NCBI GenBank assembly: GCA_902563435.1
Contig: CACEXE010000006.1
Span: 1 to 62,140, forward strand
Reading direction: 5' to 3'
From: an uncultured Pelagibacteraceae bacterium
GTDB lineage: Bacteria > Pseudomonadota > Alphaproteobacteria > Pelagibacterales > Pelagibacteraceae
Length of the DNA stretch: 62,140 nucleotides
Within the stretch, counting starts at the first letter, position 1. Each line of letters begins with the position of its first letter. Both the position numbers and the translations under genes were made by a program. The notes under the pieces are model-generated. The model did no database searches, was not told the DNA's origin, and saw only the letters and a list, made by a program, of their open reading frames with translations. Shown piece by piece: positions 8,349 to 16,947 of this stretch.

Positions 8349-8834
8349 TTACCTTCCTTTTATGTAGTTAAAATTTATATTGACCCTAATATTTTGATTC
8401 GTGCAAGTGGTGCTTCTATGTTCTTTGCTTGAATCAAAAAATAAAGCTCTATTTGCAATACTTTTTACTTCTGTGCCATCTTTAAAAATAGTTAAACCAT
8501 CATTTGTATTAATGTAAAACAACATTCCATCATGTGGTTGTTTCCAATCTACATGAAAAGCATGTTTATATATTTTATTAGTTGATGGGTAACAATTAAT
8601 TTTAATTCTTTTTAAAGAAAAAACATTCATCTTACTTAATATGGGTCTTGCTATTGCGTTAAAATATCCGCTTGATATTTGATTATCATCATAAAGATAG
8701 TGAACAAAATGATATAAATCATTCGCACCAACATAAGCATTATCCTTTTTATAGTAATAAGGTAATTCATTCATCACCGTATCTTTTATTTTTTTAAAAG
8801 TATTTTTTGATAAAAAATTATCTACAATTTCCAC
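8349..8834 (-). CDS. 2OG-Fe(II) oxygenase-fold protein
   Basis: 161 residues. Double-stranded beta-helix pattern with an H-x-D motif in AFHVDW (about residues 96-98), a distal His in KEHRSTT, and a downstream Arg in NIRVNINFNY that could bind 2-oxoglutarate. Starts with GTG directly after the stop of the upstream gene (TAAGTG). One of eleven proteins of this fold in the window; substrate unknown. Confidence 0.75.
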   Translation of the reverse strand: MEIVDNFLSKNTFKKIKDTVMNELPYYYKKDNAYVGANDLYHFVHYLYDDNQISSGYFNAIARPILSKMNVFSLKRIKINCYPSTNKIYKHAFHVDWKQPHDGMLFYINTNDGLTIFKDGTEVKSIANRALFFDSSKEHRSTTCTNQNIRVNINFNYIKGR

Positions 8835-9146
8835 TTAACACTTCCATCTTCTACGTGCCTGACGAATACGAGAATTTGGATCATTACGTGTTTTAGCTGA
8901 TGCTCTTTTGAGTTGCCCTAGTGATCTTGCGCAATATGATTTTCTGCGTTTGGCAGCTTTTGATCCAGGCTTCACTTTTCCTGTCACGGCTGTTTTTAGT
9001 TTAGAGCCGGGATTTAATCTTCTATAGGCTTTGACACCGGCTTGAGTCATACCTGCTCCAGACTTTGTTGACCTGAAGTTTTTCTTATTTCTTGGAGGCA
9101 TAGTGCCTTTAGAAAATCTTGGTCTTATATCGAAATCTGTTCTCAT
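8835..9146 (-). CDS. Basic Arg/Lys-rich mini-protein
   Basis: 103 residues, very rich in Arg, Lys and Ser (RPRFSKGTMPPRNKKNF, GSKAAKRRKSYCARS, RQARRRWKC). No hydrophobic core is apparent; it looks like a nucleic-acid-binding, virion-packaged peptide. Last of five overlapping basic genes. Confidence 0.65.
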   Translation of the reverse strand: MRTDFDIRPRFSKGTMPPRNKKNFRSTKSGAGMTQAGVKAYRRLNPGSKLKTAVTGKVKPGSKAAKRRKSYCARSLGQLKRASAKTRNDPNSRIRQARRRWKC

Positions 9147-9505
9147 GGCATTATTTTCCTTCCATAATATTTAACAAGACTTGGATTAGATAATTCTACT
9201 CCATCATATTTACCAGAAATATTTGGACCCATGTATCCACCCATAGCAGCTTTTTTTCTTTTAGCAAATGTTGCAGCTCTGTCTGGTTTTGGTCCTACGT
9301 TTGCTTTAGCTTGCTTTCTTTTTACGGCACCCGCACGTTGCCCTTTGGACATCGCTCTTGCTTTCGCAATAGGCACGCATTTTGGATAATTTTTTCTTTT
9401 TTCTCCACCACTTCGTCCACACTTCGGGTATGATCCATCCGATCGCTTGTTTGCAATATCGACCCAATTTTCCTTTACCCATGCTCGTAGACCTTTTTTA
9501 GCCAT
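9143..9505 (-). CDS. Basic mini-protein with conserved Cys motifs
   Basis: 120 residues. The segment WVDIANKRSDGSYPKCGRS, then YPKCVPIAKARAMSKGQRAGAVKRK, matches a small conserved domain known from marine phages and giant viruses, with two PKC motifs. Tail contains MGGYMGPNISG. Role unknown; a DNA-compaction or structural role is inferred from charge. Overlaps neighbours by 4 and 1 bases. Confidence 0.7.
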   Translation of the reverse strand: MAKKGLRAWVKENWVDIANKRSDGSYPKCGRSGGEKRKNYPKCVPIAKARAMSKGQRAGAVKRKQAKANVGPKPDRAATFAKRKKAAMGGYMGPNISGKYDGVELSNPSLVKYYGRKIMP

Positions 9506-9753
9506 TATACTATTTTTGTTTTTTTACTTCTATCACTCATGATAGCTCCACAACCTTTAGCAACAAATCCACCTTTGTCGTACATCTGTCTTGACATTAT
9601 AGAACCACCCATAGCTTTTTTAGCTTTCTTCTTACCACCTGGTGTAACTTTACCAGAGCAAACTGCAGAAGCATACATATTAGCATACGCACTTGGGTAT
9701 ACTTTAAATTTTCTTTTAGCTGCTGCTTTTCCTCTTGGACAAAGTTTTGCCAT
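9505..9753 (-). CDS. Basic Lys/Ala-rich mini-protein
   Basis: 82 residues beginning MAKLCPRGKAAAKRKFKVYPSAY, a small conserved viral domain, followed by GKKKAKKAMGGS and several Cys/Met/Gly residues. Start and stop are shared by one base with neighbouring genes (TAATG). Confidence 0.7.
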   Translation of the reverse strand: MAKLCPRGKAAAKRKFKVYPSAYANMYASAVCSGKVTPGGKKKAKKAMGGSIMSRQMYDKGGFVAKGCGAIMSDRSKKTKIV

Positions 9754-9887
9754 TATTTTTTCCTTGCTGTTTGAGCTGCTCTTTTAAAGTTAGCTGCAGT
9801 AGGTGCACCTTTGGCACCTTTTTTTCTCATTTTACCACCACGTTTTCTTTTAGCGTGAATGTTTGCGTATAAACCTTTTCCAGCCAT
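9753..9887 (-). CDS. 44-residue basic mini-protein
   Basis: Sequence begins MAGKGLYANIHAKRKRGG and continues KMRKKGAKGAPTAANFKRA. This short domain recurs in cyanophage, pelagiphage and some giant-virus genomes. Joined by TAATG overlaps to both neighbours, so translation is coupled. Probably virion-associated or nucleic-acid-binding; function not established. Confidence 0.75.
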   Translation of the reverse strand: MAGKGLYANIHAKRKRGGKMRKKGAKGAPTAANFKRAAQTARKK

Positions 9888-10138
9888 TACGCCTTCTTAT
9901 TTTTATTTTTCATTTTAGCTCCAGCAATTCTATCTGCTTGAGTAGGTTTAGGATTTTTATCTATCCCTGCTTTTACAGATAACATTCCGAAAGCTTTTTT
10001 CTTACCATTACCATTTTTTGGTTTAGTGCCTTTGGCTAACGGTCTTCTTTGCATCATACCGCCGCCCATTTTCTTAACACGTCCACCTTTCATGTATCCT
10101 TTAGGTGAAACTTGTTTGTTGTATAATCTATTTACCAT
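9887..10138 (-). CDS. Basic Gly/Met-rich mini-protein
   Basis: 83 residues: YMKGGRVKKMGGGMMQRRPLAKGT, then GNGKKKAFGMLSVKAGIDKNPKP. First gene of the basic cluster. It contains a GGRV motif like that in the large virion proteins. No known family recognised. Confidence 0.65.
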   Translation of the reverse strand: MVNRLYNKQVSPKGYMKGGRVKKMGGGMMQRRPLAKGTKPKNGNGKKKAFGMLSVKAGIDKNPKPTQADRIAGAKMKNKNKKA

Positions 10139-10192
10139 TATTTTTTCCTCCGTTTTTTAATATATATCAAAAATAATCATTACTACAAGTGC

Positions 10193-10735
10193 TCATTGTA
10201 GCCTAGGACCCATCAAAAATATAGATAAAGTTCTCCTTTCTCCCTCTGTTACAGGGGTCACTTTATGCAAATAATGAGATCTAAACATGATCATACTTCC
10301 TGGTTCGTCCAATGCCTTAACATGATGGGGTTTTTCTCCCAGTCTATATAAGAATTTACCGCCCTTATACTTCTTTTCAGACAGATTAATTAACACTGTT
10401 AGTTTTAAATCTTGATATTCTTCAGGATCATGATCTACGTGCCAATTGTACTCAGAATTTTTTGAGTAAATATTATAATTTAATACTAAATGATCGTAAA
10501 AATAATTAAGACTAAAACCAAAGTTTTTTTCGTTGGTTGCATAAATATCTTTTATACAATTCATTAGGTAAGGTTTTATAGTTTTATATTCTATAAATTT
10601 AACTTGAGATGTTTTTTTAGAATCTGCGGGACGGTCTTTTGCATCCACAGGGTTAGATTCAATTAATTCGTTTATTTTTTTTATATTCTTTCTGGGCAGG
10701 TAATTGTGCCACTGCCAGTAGTCGGGTTTCTTCAT
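10193..10735 (-). CDS. 2OG-Fe(II) oxygenase (prolyl-hydroxylase type)
   Basis: 180 residues with a complete active-site signature: H-x-D in EYNWHVDHD (about residues 108-110), beta-helix strands LKLTVLINLS and YKGGKFLYR, distal His in RSHYLHKVTP and Arg in GERRTLSIFL for 2-oxoglutarate. The GGKF and PGSMIMF patterns are typical of phage P4H-like enzymes. Substrate unknown. Confidence 0.85.
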   Translation of the reverse strand: MKKPDYWQWHNYLPRKNIKKINELIESNPVDAKDRPADSKKTSQVKFIEYKTIKPYLMNCIKDIYATNEKNFGFSLNYFYDHLVLNYNIYSKNSEYNWHVDHDPEEYQDLKLTVLINLSEKKYKGGKFLYRLGEKPHHVKALDEPGSMIMFRSHYLHKVTPVTEGERRTLSIFLMGPRLQ

Positions 10736-10741
10736 TAAAAA

Positions 10742-11128
10742 TTATTTCTTGCCGTTTCTAAATATCTGTGTTCCCTTAATACCAAATATACTTGCTACAA
10801 CCAAAATCCAAAGGTTTGTAAACCAAGATGGTAAAGATTGAAAATATTCAAAAAACAATTTAACCTTTTCCATCGCTTCAGGGTCGTCTGACATTACTGC
10901 CCACATTAAAACTATGATGGGCGCCGAAATAATCACGAGAACAAATTCGTCTTTGTAGTCGTTTTGACGGGCTTCTAAAAGTTTGCCCTGGTATTGCTCT
11001 TCACCTCGGGCCATCTTCTCTGCGTGCATGAGCTGTGCATCCGACATAGCCATTTTTGTCTTTTGGCGGTTCGAATAAATTTTTGAACCAGCCTGCAAAG
11101 CTATTTTTGCTAAACTGAACCAAGCCAT
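10742..11128 (-). CDS. Two-helix membrane protein
   Basis: 128 residues. A basic, helical N-terminal half (KIYSNRQKTKMAMSDAQLMHAEKM) precedes two transmembrane segments, EFVLVIISAPIIVLMWAVM and NLWILVVASIFGIKG. Similar proteins occur next to portal genes in marine podoviruses; a holin or membrane-adaptor role is possible but unproven. Confidence 0.6.
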   Translation of the reverse strand: MAWFSLAKIALQAGSKIYSNRQKTKMAMSDAQLMHAEKMARGEEQYQGKLLEARQNDYKDEFVLVIISAPIIVLMWAVMSDDPEAMEKVKLFFEYFQSLPSWFTNLWILVVASIFGIKGTQIFRNGKK

Positions 11129-11310
11129 TAGTACGCCTTTGATTTTCTTCTTTTATCAGCCAGCATTCTTTTCTGTCCGCCTACTGGTAATTCAGGTTTT
11201 CCTGTACCAATATAGTTAAAAGCTTTGTCAGCTGTTGTTTTAGATCTAGGATCTACCTCAACTTGCTGTTCGCCTACTTTAACTGGCTTAATTTTATCTA
11301 ATTTTTGCAT
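11128..11310 (-). CDS. Small hypothetical protein
   Basis: 60 residues, charged, probably unstructured (KIKPVKVGEQQVEVDPRSK), ending in a basic KRMLADKRRKSKAY. TAATG overlap with the downstream membrane-protein gene and a close ribosome-binding site support expression. Function unknown. Confidence 0.55.
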   Translation of the reverse strand: MQKLDKIKPVKVGEQQVEVDPRSKTTADKAFNYIGTGKPELPVGGQKRMLADKRRKSKAY

Positions 11311-11326
11311 TTACGCTCCTTTTTTG

Positions 11327-13774
11327 TTAATCCTCAACCTTAATTGCAGTTATACCTTGATTTCCAGACTTTGCAAGGCTAACTCCAGCTCTTAATTTAG
11401 CTAAATCTTCGTTTTGTTCCATTTTATCCTCCGCAAGTTCCTTGGCTTGGACTAATTTTGCTCTACCTAGGTCTGCTCTGGACTCATCAAACCGTTTTTT
11501 ACGTTCATTTTCCATTGCACGTAGGTCAACTTCTCTTGCTTTTAGTTTTAAAAGTGGGTCAGCATCAAATTGTGACGTAATTTTCTTTTCTTCTTCCATA
11601 AAATCACCCATCATTTCAGAAATTAGCACAGCTTTTCTAGATTCCATCTCTAAAGACAGTTGTTGAAGCTGTTTTTGCACCATTGGGTCTTGTTGAGCTT
11701 GTTGTGACATCTGTTGTAGCATTACAATTTTTTCTTGGAACTCTAATTCTATCTGTTCTTGAGCCATTAGACTGATATGCTCTAAACAATTTTTTTCTAA
11801 TGCAGCCATAACTGTTGGTGCGTTCCTAACCATGTTAGTTGCCATGAAATTTAAGTGAGCTGTGATGTGTGCTCTGTGATCTTGACCTCTAAAAGCTTGG
11901 AAAGGTTTGCCACCTAATGCATCTATGTGTTCTAACGCAGGATCTTTAGGTGTAATTGGAGCTGGTGGTGGTAAAATTTTATCAATATCTTTTACACCGA
12001 GAGCCTCGTACATTTTTCTGTACGCATTATACAAGTTATGTATGTTTGGATTTGAAGTTGCGAGTTGTAGTTCTGTTTGTGCAATAGTAATTCTTTGCGA
12101 CATTGAAAATATGTTTGGATCTGCAACTGGTAAGATGTCTACTCTATCATCAAAATCCATTTGCTTAACTTCTCTTCTGCCACCAACCACATCAAAAGGA
12201 TATACAGGTGGTAAATAAAGTTTAAATAATTTTGCAAGTAATCTAAATTCTGATCTCATTGATGTGTAAAGTCTTTTGTGTATCGCAGACATAACTCGTG
12301 ATCCTCTTTCAAGAAGAGCAACTGTTGTACCAACAGCAGCACCTTGATTACCATCACCGACTTGCATATCTGCAATAGCAGCAAATCTTTGACCTGCTTG
12401 AACCACAATACCCATCAATTGCAATAATGTTGCTGATGGTTCTTTGTAAGGCAGCATCATAAAAGAATCTCTAATATTACCACCTGGTGCATCTACATCT
12501 TTAAATTCACCTGGTTGTATAGGTGCAGCTTCATCTCTAACTCTTACACCTCTTTGTTTAAATCCTGCTGGTAAGTTGGATAACGTACCTGCATCCAATA
12601 ATTGACGGAGAGCGACAGTTGCAGTTCTGCTCAATCCGCCAATCATATGGATCAATCCAAATCCGTAGAATCCTAGTCCTGGCAGAAATTTAAAATGGAC
12701 AAAATAAGGTATTCTATTTTTTCTTGGATCGTCAGGATTATAGTTCCTTCTAATAGAAAGAACCTTTCGTGAACCTTCCTCTACAGTTACAATATAAGGG
12801 AGCTTAATACCTGTAAGATCTCCGTTCACGTCCTTATCTTCGAAACCTTCTAAATCTAAATTAACATGACATTCTAAAAGAGTATAAACTTGTTCTGGTC
12901 TTCCAGTTTTTTTAGTCCCTTCTAGTTCTCTTTCTTTTGCCTCAACTTCATTTCTAATAATAGCTGGTGATCCTAATTCTATATCATTATAGAAACCACC
13001 AACTTGTTGTTTACGTAAATCATTTTCAGACATTTTAATAACGTGAATAATTGAATCTGCATCATCGAGAGATGTGGCTGTGTATGGTACAACTAAATCA
13101 TCGGCTGGCACAAATTTAGAAACTGCTCTGCCTAATAAATCATCATAGTAAACTTTCTTAAATGTAGAACCTGCAAGTGGTAAGTGAAATAACATTTGAT
13201 CAAACTCAGGTTCATACTCACCCATCTTTTCCATAAGTTCGTAGTTCATGTATTCTTTTACTCTTTGTGCTTGAGCTTCTTTTTGCGGATCACTCATACC
13301 AACAATCTGAGTTCTAATTGGTCCTTCAGATGGTAATAATTCTTTGTAAGCTCCAGCTTGAAACTGTGTTACAGCTTCTGCAAGAACAGGGTGCGTGGCA
13401 CCTGATGCACCTTGGAAAGGTTCTGTTCTATTTTCATATTTAAATCCGAGTAAGTCAAGCCCATCAGTGTAGGATTTTTCCCAATCTTTTCTAGACGCTT
13501 TATAGTCTGTATAATTTTGATACATTTCTGATCCAACAGGATCTAAAATTTCATCTGGTAATAATGCAGCTAAATTATCAAAGTGATTTGTATTACCTTC
13601 AATGTTTACTTTGCTAGGATCAAAATCTAATTCAACACCACCATCTTCTGTGGGTGTTATTTCTACAGGTTCTTTTGTTAATTCTTCTTGTTTTTGAATC
13701 TCTACTTCTTGATCGGGTCCTTCTATTTTTACAGAGGTTCCCAACTCTGAAAGAGTTTTATCAATATCTGCCAT
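11327..13774 (-). CDS. Portal protein (P22-like)
   Basis: 815 residues, in the large-portal range. After an acidic N-terminus the core includes DWEKSYTDGLDLLGFKYENRTEPFQGASGATHP-type residues (about 95-130), the wing/stem region FVHFKFLPGLGFYGFGLIHMIGGL (about 355-380), and a long Gln/Glu-rich C-terminal coiled coil (QEQIELEFQEKIVMLQQMSQQAQQ) as in podovirus portals with a barrel. It forms the dodecameric DNA gate. Start overlaps the upstream stop by one base. Confidence 0.85.
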   Translation of the reverse strand: MADIDKTLSELGTSVKIEGPDQEVEIQKQEELTKEPVEITPTEDGGVELDFDPSKVNIEGNTNHFDNLAALLPDEILDPVGSEMYQNYTDYKASRKDWEKSYTDGLDLLGFKYENRTEPFQGASGATHPVLAEAVTQFQAGAYKELLPSEGPIRTQIVGMSDPQKEAQAQRVKEYMNYELMEKMGEYEPEFDQMLFHLPLAGSTFKKVYYDDLLGRAVSKFVPADDLVVPYTATSLDDADSIIHVIKMSENDLRKQQVGGFYNDIELGSPAIIRNEVEAKERELEGTKKTGRPEQVYTLLECHVNLDLEGFEDKDVNGDLTGIKLPYIVTVEEGSRKVLSIRRNYNPDDPRKNRIPYFVHFKFLPGLGFYGFGLIHMIGGLSRTATVALRQLLDAGTLSNLPAGFKQRGVRVRDEAAPIQPGEFKDVDAPGGNIRDSFMMLPYKEPSATLLQLMGIVVQAGQRFAAIADMQVGDGNQGAAVGTTVALLERGSRVMSAIHKRLYTSMRSEFRLLAKLFKLYLPPVYPFDVVGGRREVKQMDFDDRVDILPVADPNIFSMSQRITIAQTELQLATSNPNIHNLYNAYRKMYEALGVKDIDKILPPPAPITPKDPALEHIDALGGKPFQAFRGQDHRAHITAHLNFMATNMVRNAPTVMAALEKNCLEHISLMAQEQIELEFQEKIVMLQQMSQQAQQDPMVQKQLQQLSLEMESRKAVLISEMMGDFMEEEKKITSQFDADPLLKLKAREVDLRAMENERKKRFDESRADLGRAKLVQAKELAEDKMEQNEDLAKLRAGVSLAKSGNQGITAIKVED

Positions 13775-16700
13775 TATTTACGCTCCTTGATTGGTGTAAC
13801 ATTTTTAGCTAGATAAGGCAACCCATGAGGTGTAGGTCCTGATTTTGGCGCTGGTCCTGACTTAACACCTGCAATAATACCGCCTTCTGCCTTATCACTT
13901 CTTATTGATAAATCTTTTTGAGGAATGTTAATACCCATCTCCTCTAATTCTTTAACCGTGTATTCTGTGCCATCTTTAGATAATTCTTCTAAAACATCAT
14001 CGATAGAATCAAAGCCTTGATCAGCATCAAAATTACCAGGATCGTTTGCATCTGGTTTAGCAGTCACTTCTTCATATTGTGCTGGAACCTCTTGAGATTT
14101 ACCGGTTGTTTCATCAACAATACCCTCTGGTGGTTTGTACTCCATCATTTCATCACGGCCCATATCTTCATCTGTTTTTCTAACAGTTATATATCCATCA
14201 GTGTCGGTAAGTGTGTAATCTTTATATTCAATTACTTTTTGTCTCTCAACTACTGCTTGTCTATCAGAAACATCTTTTCCTTTTCTCTTAATTAAATCTA
14301 CAAAATCAAAAAAATATTTTGGTGTGCTACCTGATTTTACAGCGGATGTTACGGCTTTTGTAGCTTTGGGTGCTTTAATAAGCTTATCTAATCCTAAAAA
14401 TTTAAGTGCAGCGACAGCTCCACCTGCGCCTATAGTTAAAATTAAATCTCTTTTTGATTGATCTACCGCCAAATTTTTTTCTAGTTCTTTATTTACTTTT
14501 TCCGCAGCGGATGCCGTGACAACTAAATCTTTAATTTGTTTTGATAATTTAGGAAACATTTTAAATAAGAAAAATGGTGTTGCTGGTCCTACTGCTTCTG
14601 CACCTAGTTGAAATGTATCTCCAACAAATTTTTGTCCCTCTGTTTTATCTTTCTCATTCATAGACTTGTCAGAGATGCCTATTACGTCTCCAAATTTAGT
14701 ATTTTTTATTTCTCTAGTATATTTTGGATCTAATATCTCTAAAGCTTCCATTAAAGTTTTTCCGCTTATTTTATCAAAATCAGCTGTGGCTAAAGCAAGA
14801 TTGCCTTGTCCGTAAAGATAACCGAGAGCTGCTGGAAATCTAAAAGCAAGTTCTGGTATGTTGGCTGCACCTGATGCTATTTTTTGAGCATAGTATGGAT
14901 AGACTCTTGGGTCCAAAAACATTTGATTAAATTTTTGTAAAAGAGTTTTTTCTTCATTTGTTCCGTAAACTGCTTTGTCTAGCTCCTCTGTAAACGTGCC
15001 TTTAGGAAATGTGTTGTACTCATTAGGGTTGTCTAGCATAACTTGTAGTTCACTGTAGTCAGGTTCGTTGCCTGGGATTACTGGTGGAGTGCCATCTTGA
15101 AAACCGACACGGCCGCCCTCTGCAGCCATCATGGTTTGATCCATCTTGGGTAAATCTAAATCTTTTATTTTTTGTATCTCTTCTTCTCGTGTCATGGGGA
15201 TAACATCTTCTGAAACTATTTCGGGTAAAGCCCCTTCATATTTTTTTGCAAATTCTTCGTTCTCTCTTATCATTCTGTTTATTGATGCTACTTCAGGCTC
15301 TGCTGTAAGATAAGCGCCAGTTAGGTCAAAAACATTTCTTTCTCCAGCTTTAAGTGCTGTATTGACAGCTAAAAATCCGGTTGCAATACCCAATGGTTTT
15401 AATATTTTACCAGTTACTTTGGCTGTTTTTCCAGTAGCTTTTAAAATTTTATTTTTAAGAGTGGGTCTAGTTCTTATAATTTCAATATTTTCTTGTGTGA
15501 AAACAGGTTGATAAATATTTCTATATTTTTCATTTACAAAATTATAATCTTTTTTAAGTTGATTAAACTTTGTATCGTCCATAGCTCCAGCCGAGGAAAC
15601 AACGTATGCATTTTCTAACTCATTTATAGCGTTTCTGGTAAGAGCTATTTTGTTAAGACGTGAGTCTTTAGTAATACTTGGAAAATCTTTTTTAAAACTA
15701 AATTTATTATTCTTATTTAATTTTAATTCTGCGACTTCTATGTCAGGGAAATTTCTTTTAAATTTTGTTGCTATATTGTCTAGTTCTGAAGCTAATTGTT
15801 TTATATTTATTTTGCCCCCTTTAAACCTGGCTACTTCGTTTCGAATAGGGGTATCATAAAAAACATTTTGTAATTGATTTGAGTGACTTGGTCTAAAAGT
15901 ATATTTATCAGAATAATTTAAACCATCGACTAATAAATTTAATCTTTTCATTTCGCCGCCAGCCATAATTGGAAAGTAATGTGTTCTTGCAAACCTTAAA
16001 TTAATATTGTTAGTCAATCCTAAAGCTGCATTTAAATTTCTAGTTTTTATAGCAGTTTTATTTTGATTTTTGTATATGTTTCGAGATTCTTCACTACCAA
16101 AACCAAGGTCAAGATTTTCATTATATCTTGACATAATAAGTCTATTACGCCTTAAATCTGATCTACCCTCTCTTTGAGCCTGTAAAGAAATTTCATTTGG
16201 TAGTGATCCTTCATTAATAAAAAATTGAGCATTGTCTCCTAATACATCAGTTAATAATTTGTTAACAATGATTTTATCTACCTGACCTATAGGTCCTGTT
16301 CTAACTGTTTTAAAATCCCCTGGTGCTCTTCCTGTGCCCTTTGTTGCTTTTCCTTTCAACAAAGAATCAATAGTTTGATTTAAATAATTTTTTCTAGAGA
16401 ACCTACTATTTTGAAAATCTTGTATAGATTTAAATCCAGACTGTTTTAACAAATTTTTAACTTCGGGTAATTCTGAAAATTTTTGAATAAATTCTGTTCT
16501 ACCTTGAGAAGTAGGAAAAGAATCAACACCTTTAAGTTCATTATCAAGTTCTCTTAAATACGTTAGTCCTAATTTTAATTTAGCAAATCTTTTTTTAAAA
16601 CCTCTATCATAAATTTTTTGTATGTTTGATGGAGAAAACAAGAGCCGACCTCTTGTATCTCCAGGTTTTAAAGTCTTTTTTAATTCATCTGGTATTAAAG

Positions 16701-16947
16701 ATTGTATTTCTTCTAAAGATAAAAAATCTGATCCTTCTGAAAAATTAACTCTACCACCATACCTTAAATTAATTCTTCTTAGATATTCTTCGTAGGTTTC
16801 TTGTGTTGGATCAAAGTCTCCCTTGAGCTCATCTCTCAAAGGTCCAGGTGTTAGCAGATCTTCTAATTTAAATTTATCAGCAACCCTTTGTCTAGGTTGT
16901 GCACTCTCTAGCTCGTTGGTTATGGGATTAATTACGTACGTTGTCAT
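13774..16947 (-). CDS. Large unknown protein with GGRVGF motif
   Basis: 1057 residues. No domain recognised. N-terminal two-thirds is helical and basic; a hydrophobic patch lies near ILKPLGIATGFLAVNTAL (mid-protein); a second near LILTIGAGGAVAALKFLG. Contains YGGRVNFSEG (about residue 64), AEGGRVGFQDG (about 610) and a C-terminal AEGGIIAGV. The ATG at 16947 is preferred to an upstream TTG. Lying between portal and terminase, it is probably a virion or ejected protein. Confidence 0.55.
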   Translation of the reverse strand: MTTYVINPITNELESAQPRQRVADKFKLEDLLTPGPLRDELKGDFDPTQETYEEYLRRINLRYGGRVNFSEGSDFLSLEEIQSLIPDELKKTLKPGDTRGRLLFSPSNIQKIYDRGFKKRFAKLKLGLTYLRELDNELKGVDSFPTSQGRTEFIQKFSELPEVKNLLKQSGFKSIQDFQNSRFSRKNYLNQTIDSLLKGKATKGTGRAPGDFKTVRTGPIGQVDKIIVNKLLTDVLGDNAQFFINEGSLPNEISLQAQREGRSDLRRNRLIMSRYNENLDLGFGSEESRNIYKNQNKTAIKTRNLNAALGLTNNINLRFARTHYFPIMAGGEMKRLNLLVDGLNYSDKYTFRPSHSNQLQNVFYDTPIRNEVARFKGGKINIKQLASELDNIATKFKRNFPDIEVAELKLNKNNKFSFKKDFPSITKDSRLNKIALTRNAINELENAYVVSSAGAMDDTKFNQLKKDYNFVNEKYRNIYQPVFTQENIEIIRTRPTLKNKILKATGKTAKVTGKILKPLGIATGFLAVNTALKAGERNVFDLTGAYLTAEPEVASINRMIRENEEFAKKYEGALPEIVSEDVIPMTREEEIQKIKDLDLPKMDQTMMAAEGGRVGFQDGTPPVIPGNEPDYSELQVMLDNPNEYNTFPKGTFTEELDKAVYGTNEEKTLLQKFNQMFLDPRVYPYYAQKIASGAANIPELAFRFPAALGYLYGQGNLALATADFDKISGKTLMEALEILDPKYTREIKNTKFGDVIGISDKSMNEKDKTEGQKFVGDTFQLGAEAVGPATPFFLFKMFPKLSKQIKDLVVTASAAEKVNKELEKNLAVDQSKRDLILTIGAGGAVAALKFLGLDKLIKAPKATKAVTSAVKSGSTPKYFFDFVDLIKRKGKDVSDRQAVVERQKVIEYKDYTLTDTDGYITVRKTDEDMGRDEMMEYKPPEGIVDETTGKSQEVPAQYEEVTAKPDANDPGNFDADQGFDSIDDVLEELSKDGTEYTVKELEEMGINIPQKDLSIRSDKAEGGIIAGVKSGPAPKSGPTPHGLPYLAKNVTPIKERK

